Of a stretch of DNA of 56,643 nucleotides, positions 33,983-43,128 are shown in pieces. The stretch's first letter is position 1. Every line of letters begins with the position of its first letter. The position numbers and the translations under genes were made by a program. The notes beneath the pieces were generated by a model, which was not told where the DNA came from, did not search any database, and worked only from the letters and a program-made list of their open reading frames with translations. The DNA comes from Halonatronum saccharophilum DSM 13868 (GTDB lineage: Bacteria > Bacillota > Halanaerobiia > Halobacteroidales > Halobacteroidaceae), in the NCBI RefSeq assembly GCF_000517025.1, contig NZ_KI912097.1, forward strand, positions 316,820 through 373,462, written 5' to 3'.

Positions 33983-34024
33983 AAATAAGTAAGAGGGCTA
34001 TTTAAATAGCCCTCTTACTTATTT
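33983..34024 (-). terminator. 21-bp perfect palindromic terminator
   Basis: AAATAAGTAAGAGGGCTATTT and its complement meet at 34003/34004, downstream of the transducer gene and upstream of the tre promoter. Confidence 0.85.
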
Positions 34025-34049
34025 AATCTTTTATATCCATTATTTAAAG

Positions 34050-35960
34050 TTAAACCTCAAACTCACCTATTAAATTTTGTAAATTCTGGGCCATTTGGGC
34101 CAACTCTTGAGCAGAATGAGTTATCTCATGGGACATACTACTTATATCATCAGTAGCACTCATTACTCTATCACCATTCTCAGCCAGCTCCCCTGTAGCT
34201 CGAGCAGTCTGTTCAATCTGAGTAGATGTCTCTTCAACAGAAACCTGAATATCTCTAAAAACATTACCAGTCTTTTGAACAACCTCTTTGCCTTCTTTAG
34301 CCTCTTCAGATACTTTCTCTATACTATTTAAAACCTTGTTCGATTGATTTTGAGTCTTATTAATCAACCCAGCAATCTGATCAGTCGCCTTTGAAGTCTC
34401 ACTGGCTAACTCCCTAATCTCATCTGCTACAACTGCAAAACCTCTACCATGCTCACCTGCCCTAGCTGCTTCAATAGCTGCATTTAAAGCAAGAAGGTTT
34501 GTCTGCTCAGCTATATTAGTAATCAATTCAACTATTTGACCGATCTCTTGTGAGTTATTATCCAGTTCTTTTATAACCTCTACAGTTACTTCAATAGACC
34601 TATTAATACGCTCTATACTATCTAATGTCTCTTCAATATTATCATTACCTATACCAGTCTGACCACTAGCCTCTTGAGAAAAACTAGCAACCTCTTGAGC
34701 ACTAGCTGATATCTCTTCAATACCAGCCGACATATTCTCTATCAAGCCTTTGGTAGTCTCTATACTTGCATTTCCTTCCTCTGATGAAGCAGATAATTCT
34801 TCACTGTAGGCTGATAAACCTTCAATATTGTCTATTATATTTTTGAGTATCCCTTTCATTGCATAGCTTATCCTATTAAAGCCCTTGGCCAACCTTCCAA
34901 TCTCATCTTCTCTTTTAGTCCACTCCTCTGATAACTCATCTCTAAAATCACCCTTAGCCATCTTTTCACATTGATCTACTGTCAGCTCTAAGGGCTTAGT
35001 AATACTATTAGATATTCTATACAGAAGTGTTCCAAGAATAATAAATAAGAATATTGCTATAACAATTATTATTCTTCCAGTTTGAGCAATCACTGAATGA
35101 ACTCCATCCATAGAAAGTCCTATATTAATAGCACCAATATGCTCTCCATCTAATACAACAGGTGTCAAGACATCATAAACATTGATACCTTCTACTTCGT
35201 AATAGAACTCATCGGCATAAGTTTGACCATCTGCTGCAGCAGCCCTGCTACCTTCATCGGTCAACTCCATTCCTACTCTATCTCGATTACTATGTGCAAC
35301 TGCTTCTAGTTCATTGCTGATAAAAAGAGCATAAACAACATCTTCATTTTGAGCAACCCTATCTACCAAATTCTGATAGCTAAACCTCTGTGTCAAATCA
35401 TTAATGATATCGGCACTTATACCAACCTGTGCCAAATAATTACCTTCACTTCTTGTATAACCATACTTTAAGTAGCTATCTGACTGAACGTCTTGTCTTA
35501 TATCCTCTATAAAGTGTCTTTCGCTACTTGAAATAAATTCTAAGGCCAAATGCCCCTCTGGAAGATCAATACCATCATACCCATGGGTAGAATATAAGAT
35601 CTTACCTTCACTATCAATCCAATTTATCTCAGTAATATCTAAATCATCTGCCAAATCTTTTAAGTATTCATTACTTAAATTTTCTCGGTTAGATACGATT
35701 AAATTCCCTGTATCTCTTATCTTATCTTCTATCAACTCATTTACCGTATCTAAGGAATTATTATTATCTTCAATCTGACTTATAATTTGATTACTAAGGT
35801 TATAACCCTCTTCTCTCATTTGATCTAGTAATGAAGCTCTCATAAAAAATAATGATACAAGACTAACAACTAGGATACCAACCAATAATAAAATTATCGG
35901 TATCACTACAATTTTAAACTTGATGGACTTCGCAGCTTGAAACTTATTTTTTAAAATCAT
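34050..35960 (-). CDS. methyl-accepting chemotaxis protein with large extracellular sensor
   Basis: 636 residues. Helix 1 (~17-40), extracytoplasmic domain of about 250 residues (dCache-like; ends [22 protein letters not shown]), helix 2 (~293-315), HAMP (~316-370), then the signalling domain with the tip [35 protein letters not shown]. It should form arrays with CheW/CheA at the membrane. The ligand cannot be read. Its stop is 25 bases from a strong terminator. Two relics with similar C-termini lie at 36.5 kb and 55 kb. Confidence 0.92.
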   Translation of the reverse strand: MILKNKFQAAKSIKFKIVVIPIILLLVGILVVSLVSLFFMRASLLDQMREEGYNLSNQIISQIEDNNNSLDTVNELIEDKIRDTGNLIVSNRENLSNEYLKDLADDLDITEINWIDSEGKILYSTHGYDGIDLPEGHLALEFISSSERHFIEDIRQDVQSDSYLKYGYTRSEGNYLAQVGISADIINDLTQRFSYQNLVDRVAQNEDVVYALFISNELEAVAHSNRDRVGMELTDEGSRAAAADGQTYADEFYYEVEGINVYDVLTPVVLDGEHIGAINIGLSMDGVHSVIAQTGRIIIVIAIFLFIILGTLLYRISNSITKPLELTVDQCEKMAKGDFRDELSEEWTKREDEIGRLAKGFNRISYAMKGILKNIIDNIEGLSAYSEELSASSEEGNASIETTKGLIENMSAGIEEISASAQEVASFSQEASGQTGIGNDNIEETLDSIERINRSIEVTVEVIKELDNNSQEIGQIVELITNIAEQTNLLALNAAIEAARAGEHGRGFAVVADEIRELASETSKATDQIAGLINKTQNQSNKVLNSIEKVSEEAKEGKEVVQKTGNVFRDIQVSVEETSTQIEQTARATGELAENGDRVMSATDDISSMSHEITHSAQELAQMAQNLQNLIGEFEV

Positions 35961-36479
35961 CTCCTACTCCCTCCTTGTGTTTCAATAATTTTAATATTTA
36001 AACAAAATTAACAATAGAAAAACTTATTCATAGTGGTAATTAATACTATTGTTAAAGTTATTATAACTTATTTTTCGACATTTTTCAACCTATTTAGATA
36101 AAAAACAGACTAACTCTAGTGATTGAATTTTAATGATTTTATGTAGTAAACAAAGATAGAATTATCTTTAATACTATTACTTCTAATTTCCAAATCCTTT
36201 CCCTATTATATATAATTCTTTATAAATTATCAAAAACCTATTGGGAATTAATGCTTATTTTCAATTATAACTCCTCCAAAACAACTAAAGATTTACTACA
36301 TTAATATAGTAAACCTTTAATTTGAAATTTTAATTTCTATATAGTATTTACTATTTATTACTTCCTTTGCGGTTAAAGGTCTTAGATCTCTTGATTTTTA
36401 ACTAAACTTTCCCTTCTTTAAAAATTCACTACTTAACCTTAGCACCTCTCTATTATGATAAATCTCCTTATACCCATTT

Positions 36480-36610
36480 GAACATCTTTTGTATATCAAA
36501 AGTTGCATTTTTCACCTCATCACTATTTTCTGCTAATTAAATACTAGCCTTAACAGTCTGTTCTACTTGATTTGAAGTTTATTCTACCCACTTTTTAATC
36601 CCATCAAATG
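36480..36610 (-). pseudogene. relic of a chemotaxis transducer
   Basis: On the minus strand one frame reads TSNQVEQTVKASI, stop, LAENSDEVKNATFDIQKMF, closely matching the end of the neighbouring transducer ([32 protein letters not shown]). Stops interrupt it on both sides and no start is visible. It is probably the residue of a tandem duplicate. The rest of the 35961-36697 gap is AT-rich and shows no gene. Confidence 0.6.
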
Positions 36611-36633
36611 AAAAGGTACTAGACGTAAAGTAA

Positions 36634-36684
36634 CTAAAAGTAAAAGTACTAAATTTAAGTTTGACTAAGTACTTTTACTTTTAG
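36634..36684 (-). terminator. hairpin terminator
   Basis: 17-base perfect arms CTAAAAGTAAAAGTACT (36634-36650) and AGTACTTTTACTTTTAG (36668-36684), downstream of the fumarase/aspartase gene. Confidence 0.7.
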
Positions 36685-36697
36685 TAGTAATAAATGC

Positions 36698-38074
36698 TTA
36701 TACCATTTCTTTAGGGTCGATAGCTTGCAATAGTTCATCTGTAAGCATTCCTTTTTCTTCTAAAACCTGTTTTAATTTTTTATCTTGCTCATCTGCTGTT
36801 AACCCGATCTGTGATGCCATATCATAGCCTAGTTTAGGACTTAACCCTGTAACTAAGGATAGACTCTCATTCATCCATTGCTTACAGATTTTCTCATCTG
36901 CTTGAATACCTGTGATACATTTTTGAACAAGTGTATCTATTGCATTACTCATTAATTTAATCGAATGAAGGAATGTATGGGCTATGAGAGGCATCATCAC
37001 ATTAATTTCTAATTGACTGCCCATAATAGCCGTTGAAATGGCTGTTTCGTACCCTATTACTTGGCAACAGACCATATGGGTCATCTCTAAAATAGCGGGA
37101 TTTACTTTACCTGGCATAACTGTTGATCCAGGCTGAACAGGTGGTAATGTAATCTCAGCTAGTCCTGTCCTTGGCCCTGAACTTAGTAATCTTAAATCAC
37201 TAGTTATCTTTATTAAATGAAGGGCTAACTCTTTTAATATTAACATACAGTCTAATGGCTCACTCATATTTTGCATAAAGGCAAATATATTCTTTGGCTG
37301 TCTAAAACTTAAGTTAGTACGATTATTAATTTCCCCAATTACTTTTGGCACATAACCTGGTTTTAAGTTAATATTTGTTCCTACAGCATTCCCTCCTAAA
37401 CCAATCTCATATAACCCTTCAACACCTTCTTTAATTTGTTGCTTCATTTTTTGGATGGTCTGTGCATAACCTGAAAATTCTTGTCCTAACCGCATAGGAA
37501 CACCGTCATGTAAATGGGTGCGACTAGCTTTTAATACTGGCATAAATTGTTCAGCTTTCTTTTGTAGTTCTTGTTCTAGGTTGGTCAGAGCTGGACTTAG
37601 CTTTTGTTTTATTGATTCAACAGCAGCAATATTTAATGCAGAAGGAAATGTGTCATTAGTAGACTGTGACATATTAACATGGTCATTGGGGTGAACTTCT
37701 TGTACACCGGCCATAATTTCAGTTGCACGCCTAGCAATGACTTCATTTGCATTCATATTCTGTGATGTCCCTGCACCTGCTTGATAAACATCTACAGCAA
37801 ATTGTTCATCCCATTTACCATCAATCACTTCTTGAGAGGCTTGTATAATGGCTTGACCGATATCAGGCGAGAGTGAACCTAATTCTACATTTACAGATGC
37901 ACTAGCAGCTTTAATAATTCCTTGTGCCCTTATAAAAGCACGAGGTAATCGAATGCCACTGATTGGGAAATTATTAATTGCACGCTGTGTTTGTGCCCCA
38001 TAGTAGGCTGTTTTAGGAATCATAATATTACCTAATGTATCATTTTCCATTCGATATTGTGTGTGTTTATCCAT
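36698..38074 (-). CDS. fumarase/aspartase superfamily lyase
   Basis: 458 residues, the usual length. Conserved blocks: GAGTSQNMNANEV, HPNDHVNMSQSTNDTFPSA, RTHLHDGVPMRLGQEFSGYA, and the signature GSTVMPGKVNPA carrying the catalytic serine. The signature proline-glycine (MPGKVNP) favours class II fumarase, while GSQLEINVMMPLIA and SDLRLLSSGPRTGLAEI resemble aspartase, so fumarate hydratase versus aspartate ammonia-lyase is undecided. Arginine is mostly written CGN here, unlike the AGA/AGG habit of neighbouring genes, and the sequence looks Bacillus-like, suggesting transfer. AAAGGAGAG precedes the ATG. Confidence 0.85.
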   Translation of the reverse strand: MDKHTQYRMENDTLGNIMIPKTAYYGAQTQRAINNFPISGIRLPRAFIRAQGIIKAASASVNVELGSLSPDIGQAIIQASQEVIDGKWDEQFAVDVYQAGAGTSQNMNANEVIARRATEIMAGVQEVHPNDHVNMSQSTNDTFPSALNIAAVESIKQKLSPALTNLEQELQKKAEQFMPVLKASRTHLHDGVPMRLGQEFSGYAQTIQKMKQQIKEGVEGLYEIGLGGNAVGTNINLKPGYVPKVIGEINNRTNLSFRQPKNIFAFMQNMSEPLDCMLILKELALHLIKITSDLRLLSSGPRTGLAEITLPPVQPGSTVMPGKVNPAILEMTHMVCCQVIGYETAISTAIMGSQLEINVMMPLIAHTFLHSIKLMSNAIDTLVQKCITGIQADEKICKQWMNESLSLVTGLSPKLGYDMASQIGLTADEQDKKLKQVLEEKGMLTDELLQAIDPKEMV

Positions 38075-38325
38075 CGCTTCTCTCCTTTAATCAATTTATA
38101 ATAAAGTTTGTTATTATCATACCCTGTCTATATATTAATTAAAATATGAATTATAAATAATTATTTTTCTACTTATAAAACCTTTATATCTTATCTCCTC
38201 TTTTTCTAAGCCCCCCAAAAAAGATAATTATCTATAAATTCAATCTATAAACCTACCTCCTTTGTGATAAACTAAAATATAAGTACTAAAAAAACTAATA
38301 ACAACTCTTTTGAAAGGAGAAGAAA

Positions 38326-39177
38326 ATGAGATCAAAATATTTTATTGGATTAACTATACTATTAGTAATTCTTGTCTTTGGCTTTGCTTTAGGGGACTTA
38401 GGATTTATTACACTTCCAGATAATAATGAGCTTAGAGATGAAGCAGATAATTTAGAAGCTAGCCCTAAATTATCTGCTGAAAATTCAAATAATAATGATG
38501 AAGGTGAAGGAATGGATGAGGAATTAGAAGATTTCAAAGAAACTATTCAACGACAAGCTAAGAAGTATCCACAAACCTTCTTTTTAAGTAAAGAAACTGA
38601 AGAAAAGCTAATTGCTCTCACCTTTGATGATGGACCTGAACATATTAACACACCACAAATGCTAGATATATTAAAGGAAAGAGAGATTAAAGCTACCTTC
38701 TTTTTATTAGGAGAAAATGTAGAGTTATTTCCTGAAATTGCTCAAAGAATGGTAGAAGAAGGGCACCAAGTTGCTAATCACTCTTGGAACCATGATAACT
38801 TCACTGATTTAAGTAATGAGGAAGTATTATATAATCAGATAATACCAACTTCTGAAGAGATTGAAAAAGCTACAGGTATTTATCCTACCATTATCAGACC
38901 ACCTTTTGGCGCTATTAATGACGAAACTATTGAATCTTTAGGCTATGGAGGTTGGAAGATAGTCAACTGGTCTATTGATAGCTTTGATTGGCATTATGCC
39001 CAGGACACCCACGAAGAAATAGTAGGTCAAGTAAAAAGACATCACCATCCTGGGGGAATTGTATTACTCCATAATGGTATTATTAATAAAGAAACTGTTG
39101 AAGCTTTGCCAGAAATAATCGATCTATTAGAAGAAGAGGGATATGAATTCAAAACTATTGATCAGCTACTATTTTAA
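38326..39177 (+). CDS. polysaccharide deacetylase (CE4/NodB domain), membrane-anchored
   Basis: 283 residues: N-terminal membrane anchor (~5-24), acidic linker (~30-70), then a NodB domain with metal/catalytic motifs TFDDGPE (Asp101/102), HSWNHDN (His152, His156), RPPFGA (Arg191), DSFDWHY and VLLHNG. It deacetylates peptidoglycan or another cell-surface glycan, outside the membrane. GAAAGGAGAAG precedes the ATG. Single gene with its own terminator (39231-39260). Confidence 0.92.
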   Translation: MRSKYFIGLTILLVILVFGFALGDLGFITLPDNNELRDEADNLEASPKLSAENSNNNDEGEGMDEELEDFKETIQRQAKKYPQTFFLSKETEEKLIALTFDDGPEHINTPQMLDILKEREIKATFFLLGENVELFPEIAQRMVEEGHQVANHSWNHDNFTDLSNEEVLYNQIIPTSEEIEKATGIYPTIIRPPFGAINDETIESLGYGGWKIVNWSIDSFDWHYAQDTHEEIVGQVKRHHHPGGIVLLHNGIINKETVEALPEIIDLLEEEGYEFKTIDQLLF

Positions 39178-39230
39178 ATTCGATCTATTGTTGAAATTAA
39201 TTGAAGATAGCTAAATGTTGGTCTAAAACT

Positions 39231-39260
39231 ATAAGCCACCCAGTTTAATAGGTGGCTTAT
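39231..39260 (+). terminator. hairpin terminator after deacetylase
   Basis: ATAAGCCACC pairs with GGTGGCTTAT around a 10-base loop, followed by TTATAAT. Confidence 0.7.
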
Positions 39261-39264
39261 TTAT

Positions 39265-39429
39265 AATATTATCACAGTTATTGCATACTAAATTTTCTTA
39301 TCTAATCTCCCCATAAAGATTCTTAATCTTAGATTCCCAGCACTTTAAGATCCTTCCTTTTCCTACCTTTTTATATTTCATAATCTTAGTTTTACACTTA
39401 GCACATTTAATCGTTAAGATTTCTATCAC
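39265..39429 (-). pseudogene. 5' half of a duplicated zinc-ribbon gene
   Basis: Nearly identical to the start and first ~55 codons of the intact gene at 42828-43082, including the upstream GTTGGCC and CAGGAGTG. An in-frame TAA interrupts it (after LYGEIR), and similarity ends at TATAATATTATC (39263-39274), next to the deacetylase terminator. The missing 3' half is found at 41.7 kb. Confidence 0.8.
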
Positions 39430-39530
39430 TCCTGAATATAAAATATAGTTGGCCTTTTTTAGAATTATTCAAACCTTTTTCTTTCTTAGCTAATTAAATC
39501 ATCTATAATTATTGAATTATTGTTGAATAC

Positions 39531-39559
39531 TTGCATAGGTTAATAAGTAATAATATAAT
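39531..39559 (+). promoter_or_regulatory. promoter of TspO-like gene
   Basis: TTGCAT (39531-39536), 17-base spacer, consensus TATAAT (39554-39559), about 45 bases before the TspO start. Confidence 0.55.
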
Positions 39560-39601
39560 AACTAAAAGCCTTAATAAGAAGTTATGAAGGAGGTGAAAAA
39601 A

Positions 39602-40390
39602 TTGTCTGTCAATACCAATAGAAGAATATTACAATTGTTAAACCTTCTTGCCTTCATTTTAGTAGTTGTCATTAATGCTCTAGCAAATATTTTACCTATT
39701 AACGATTATACAACAGGTGAAGTAGCTGGATTATATCCTAACTTATTTACTCCAGCACCGATTACCTTCTCTATCTGGGGGCTGATTTATCTTTCATTAG
39801 CATTCTTTACCTTATATCAGCTTAGAGGTTTACTTTCTATACCAGATTCTCAAGTTGACTTCTTAGATAGAATAGGTTACTTATTTTTTATTTCATCTTT
39901 AGCCAATGCAAGTTGGATCTTTGCTTGGCATTACCTTAAAATTGGTCTATCTTTTATAATAATGCTTGTGTTGTTAACTTCTTTAATATTAATCTATAAT
40001 CGCTTAGAAATTGGACTAAGAAGAGTAAGTAGATCCGAAAAATTATTTGTCCATCTTCCCTTTAGCATCTATACAGGATGGATTACAGTAGCAACTTTAG
40101 CTAACTTAACTACATTACTGGTTGATCTCAACCTTTATGATAATATAATTCCAGCAATCCCTTGGACTATTGGAATGATTGCCATTGCAGTTATAGTTGG
40201 AAGATATATTTATATTAAAAGAAGAGATCTGTATTATAATTTAGTAATAGTCTGGGCATTATTAGGCATTATAATTAAACGCCTTTTTATAGCTGAAGAA
40301 TTAATAATTAGCGTAGTTATAGCTGCTATTATAGGTATTATAATTATCACAGGAATAGTTGTGAAGAATTTCAAATTTGATCTTTCATAA
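39602..40390 (+). CDS. TspO/MBR-related membrane protein
   Basis: The start is probably TTG 39602, since AAGGAGGTG sits just before it; the ATG at 39584 precedes this site. About 262 residues, eight or so membrane helices, longer than the five-helix TspO. The N-terminal half has the TspO-type motif LFTPAPITFSIWGLIYLSLAFFTLYQ and NASWIFAWHY. This long subfamily is common in Bacillota; a role in tetrapyrrole or stress signalling is inferred from TspO and not shown. Confidence 0.75.
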   Translation: MSVNTNRRILQLLNLLAFILVVVINALANILPINDYTTGEVAGLYPNLFTPAPITFSIWGLIYLSLAFFTLYQLRGLLSIPDSQVDFLDRIGYLFFISSLANASWIFAWHYLKIGLSFIIMLVLLTSLILIYNRLEIGLRRVSRSEKLFVHLPFSIYTGWITVATLANLTTLLVDLNLYDNIIPAIPWTIGMIAIAVIVGRYIYIKRRDLYYNLVIVWALLGIIIKRLFIAEELIISVVIAAIIGIIIITGIVVKNFKFDLS

Positions 40391-40441
40391 GATAAAGAGA
40401 TTAAAAAAGAAATCGGTTTCTATGTTTAATTTTGGGTAATT

Positions 40442-41572
40442 CTAAGAAATCAGAAAAAGAACAATAGTTCCAGCTGCCAAAATACCCCACAAAGTGCGGT
40501 TATAATCCCATACTCGCCTTCCGTTGTAAGATTCGAAAGGAAATAAAGGAAGAAGCACCTCATATATTAGCAATGAATAGGCCAAAAAGAATGAAGTTCG
40601 CAATAGATTACTTATCATCTCAGGTGCGATATTACTAATTGCTAATGCCTGGTAGGCAAAAATAAGCCAAGCAAGAATAAGCACCGAAAGCGCACCAAAA
40701 AATGATATGATTGCAAGCTGTGATAACTTTTTGCGATAGCTCCACCGAACTTGCTTAGGATAATAGCAGCCTGGAGACGGAAAAACTCCACCTAAGAAAA
40801 CAGCAATAATTGCCGAGAGCGTAAGTCCAGTTTCCCAAATTCTATACTCTAACTCACATCCAATCCAATTTGCAACTAATTTCATTGTCAGAGAACGTAC
40901 TCCAAATACCAAGGCAACTGCAATCGGTAGTTGCCACATAAGTTCAGTTGATGACCCGACACGAAAGCATTGAAGCATTAAAATAACTGACATAATCAAC
41001 ACATTAGCCCACCAAGCTAAGGCACCTCCACCTACAAACTGGCGAGTATCCTCTAAATTTTCAGACCCTTTTGAACTCTGGGAGATATCCCCAGATCTAG
41101 CCCACAGAAAATGGCCAATATCTATTGTATGAAATGTCTTTGGCCCTATTTTTAGTAAACTAAGACCATACCGGCGTATCTGCTGCATAGCACTAAGGGG
41201 CATAAAGCCTTGATCAGCAAAACGATTACTCGAATCAGTATTATAACCCTCAACTGTTGTAAACATCTCGTCACAACCGAGTTCTTGTAATTTTCTAACC
41301 GAATGCTCAATTAATGCACTAGCTACACCCCGACCACGTGCTTTCTGATCAGTAAATAGCCACTTTACCACACCACCAAGCCGATTTCTCTGGAAAGCAA
41401 AAGTTTCAAGTACAACAACTCCTACAATCTCTTCTGAAAGTTCATACACATAGGTATGTTCAGTTGTTTTAACTAAGCTGCCATGTAAAAAACCAAAAGA
41501 GCTTTTAGCAAGGCTTTTTACCTTAGCTTCTTCTTCCTCTCGCATTAGGCGAATTGCTTCCAACACTATCAT
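40442..41572 (-). CDS. GNAT acetyltransferase fused to a site-2-protease-like membrane domain lacking catalytic residues
   Basis: 376 residues. Residues ~1-135 are a GNAT domain with the acetyl-CoA loop DQKARGRGVASALI and GYNTDSSNRFADQGF. Residues ~185-376 are six or so membrane helices aligning by eye with archaeal-type M50 proteases: NWIGCELEYRIWETGL...FPSPGCYYP for the family's A-x-x-x-G-x-x-x-EFRxWxxGL...FxAPGAVYI, and LPLFPFESYNGRRVWDYNRTLWG for NxxPxxPxDGxKVxxWNxxxW. The HExxH position reads VRSLTMK (~225-231) and the DG aspartate is Asn350, so it should be proteolytically dead. G+C is visibly higher than around it. Start could be ATG 41572 or GTG 41566, the latter better spaced. Confidence 0.65.
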   Translation of the reverse strand: MIVLEAIRLMREEEEAKVKSLAKSSFGFLHGSLVKTTEHTYVYELSEEIVGVVVLETFAFQRNRLGGVVKWLFTDQKARGRGVASALIEHSVRKLQELGCDEMFTTVEGYNTDSSNRFADQGFMPLSAMQQIRRYGLSLLKIGPKTFHTIDIGHFLWARSGDISQSSKGSENLEDTRQFVGGGALAWWANVLIMSVILMLQCFRVGSSTELMWQLPIAVALVFGVRSLTMKLVANWIGCELEYRIWETGLTLSAIIAVFLGGVFPSPGCYYPKQVRWSYRKKLSQLAIISFFGALSVLILAWLIFAYQALAISNIAPEMISNLLRTSFFLAYSLLIYEVLLPLFPFESYNGRRVWDYNRTLWGILAAGTIVLFLIS

Positions 41573-41631
41573 CTCCTCCTTATTATTTAGGGATCAATCT
41601 TTTAAACTTTATTAATATTAATTACTTCCCA

Positions 41632-41839
41632 GGCCAATATACAACCTCGTCAAGGCATAACAACTACAGAAACCAACACCACCAGCCTCCGTTAGTTTTT
41701 TAACTCTTCGAGGGTGTGAATGTTGGCCCGTAAAAATATTACTTTCTAATTTTCCTTCCGTTATATGTAAATCCTTCTCTATTCACCTTGCATAATTTCT
41801 TTTACCCTTAGACTCAATCTCTTCTATAATATTATCTTT
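41632..41839 (-). pseudogene. 3' half of a duplicated zinc-ribbon gene plus its downstream hairpin
   Basis: Matches 42708-42935: the last ~35 codons of the intact zinc-ribbon gene (one-base deletion near NYxxMNRE causes a frameshift), its stop (41739-41741) and the downstream hairpin region. Similarity ends at TATAATATTATC (41828-41839), the same point where the 5' half at 39.3 kb begins. Confidence 0.75.
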
Positions 41840-41843
41840 GTTA

Positions 41844-42146
41844 CTATGATTTATAAATAGCTTTTCCTTCTTCCTCGATATTATCAACCAACCTTTCCTT
41901 GCTCAAACCATAAACATCAACCACATCAATCTTATAAATAATATCTAACTGCTCTAGCTCATCTCTTAATAGATTAAAATCTTTACTATCCATACCCTTT
42001 GCATAAATTCCAATATCAATATCAGAACCTTTTCTCCAATCACCCCTAGCTCTGGAGCCAAAGATTACAGCTTTCTCTATCTTCTCCTCCTGACCTATAA
42101 CCCTTACTATCTCCTCTACGACCTCTTCCTTTAATCCAAACCTCAT
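41844..42146 (-). CDS. mntA: MntA-type minimal nucleotidyltransferase (antitoxin)
   Basis: 100 residues of the MNT/HI0073 family. The motif GSRARGDWRKGSDID is the GSx10DxD AMPylation signature, with a further Asp in IDVVDVY. In MntA/HepT systems it adds AMP to the HEPN toxin and silences it. Its ATG overlaps the TAA of the HEPN gene by one base. It reads toward the broken zinc-ribbon half. Confidence 0.82.
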   Translation of the reverse strand: MRFGLKEEVVEEIVRVIGQEEKIEKAVIFGSRARGDWRKGSDIDIGIYAKGMDSKDFNLLRDELEQLDIIYKIDVVDVYGLSKERLVDNIEEEGKAIYKS

Positions 42147-42547
42147 TACTCTACTTCCTCTTCCTTCAACCTATCATAAACAGCCTTAAGGTTATCAAAA
42201 TGTTTTTCTTTAACTTTTTCATAGATACTCCTAGCCCTCTCTTCATCATAGGTATGACTAGTTAAATTCCTATCCTTTAACATATCAATCCAAGCCTCAC
42301 CATCTTCTATCAAACCAATAGCATAAGCCTCTCTAAAGGTACTCCTTGGACTTTTGGCCCCTTCGATTCCTTGATACTCAAGGAAATATTTCATGACCTT
42401 CCAAGCTAATTCATAATTAAATTCAAATCTTTGAATCACACCATCTATCATCAAAGGATTTATATCCTTTTCTTTCAATCCTTCCTCTAATCTATCCAAA
42501 GCACTCTTAAAATCCCCTAACTTCTCTTCCCAGCGTAATGAATTCAT
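42146..42547 (-). CDS. hepT: HepT-like HEPN protein (HI0074 family, putative toxin)
   Basis: About 133 residues from ATG 42547 (AAGGTGGT upstream; a GTG six bases earlier is less likely). All-helical; the HEPN nuclease motif R-x4-H-x-Y is complete: RNLTSHTY, Arg93/His98/Tyr100. The HI0074 branch was first annotated as nucleotidyltransferase substrate-binding protein; related HepT toxins are RNases neutralised by polyAMPylation of the tyrosine. It is upstream of mntA in a coupled pair. Confidence 0.8.
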   Translation of the reverse strand: MNSLRWEEKLGDFKSALDRLEEGLKEKDINPLMIDGVIQRFEFNYELAWKVMKYFLEYQGIEGAKSPRSTFREAYAIGLIEDGEAWIDMLKDRNLTSHTYDEERARSIYEKVKEKHFDNLKAVYDRLKEEEVE

Positions 42548-42704
42548 AACCACACCACCTTTTTAAATTATAAATTATTGAAAACATATTTATATTATAG
42601 TTTAAACACATCACTACCCTCTCTATACCTACCTCATCTACTTTATTATTTATCCAAAACTAATAATTATCCTTTTATGTATTTTCATTTTCAAAATAAT
42701 ATAA

Positions 42705-42822
42705 GACCAATATGCAACCTCGTCAAAGCATAACAACTTATAGAAGCCAACACCATCACACACCCTCCGTTAGTTTTTTAACTCTTAGAGGGCGGGAGCG
42801 TTGGCTTGATAATTGAAGATTA
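42705..42822 (-). repeat. conserved hairpin element downstream of zinc-ribbon gene
   Basis: On the minus strand AAGCCAACGC...CCCTC and GAGGGTG...GTGTTGGCTT form an interrupted stem around TAAGAGTTAAAAAACTAACG, followed by a conserved GTTGTTATGCTTTGACGAGG. The copy at 41.64-41.74 kb keeps the loop exactly but varies in the stem. It may be a terminator or a small structured RNA. Confidence 0.5.
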
Positions 42823-42827
42823 AAATA

Positions 42828-43082
42828 TTACTTCCTTATCTTCCTTCCGCTATATGTAAATTCTTCTCTATTCATCTTGACATAATTTCTTTTACCCTTA
42901 GACTCAATCTCTCCTATGATATTATCACAGTTATTGCATACTAACTTTTCTTCTTTAATCTCCCCATAAAGATTCTTAATCTTAGACTCCCAGCACCTTA
43001 AGATCCTTCCTTTTCCTATCTTCTTATATTTCATAATCTTAGTTTTACACTTAGCACATTTAATAGTTAAGATTTCTATCAC
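42828..43082 (-). CDS. small zinc-ribbon protein (intact copy)
   Basis: Up to 84 residues with IKCAKCKTKI, a third cysteine in LRCWESKI and LVCNNCDNIIG, a probable zinc ribbon that may bind nucleic acid; basic C-terminus (FTYSGRKIRK). I know no named family. The start is doubtful: GTG 43082 overlaps AGGAG, so the real start may be a rare codon a little downstream, or the protein may begin close to IKCAKC. Two split halves of a paralogous copy lie at 39.3 and 41.7 kb. Confidence 0.6.
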   Translation of the reverse strand: MIEILTIKCAKCKTKIMKYKKIGKGRILRCWESKIKNLYGEIKEEKLVCNNCDNIIGEIESKGKRNYVKMNREEFTYSGRKIRK

Positions 43083-43128
43083 TCCTGAGTATTAAATATA
43101 GTTGGCCTGAAGGGGATGACTTTAATTA

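Noticed and set aside
38295-38537. Minus-strand serine-rich frame opposite the deacetylase
   Set aside because: Antisense shadow of the acidic linker region of the deacetylase.
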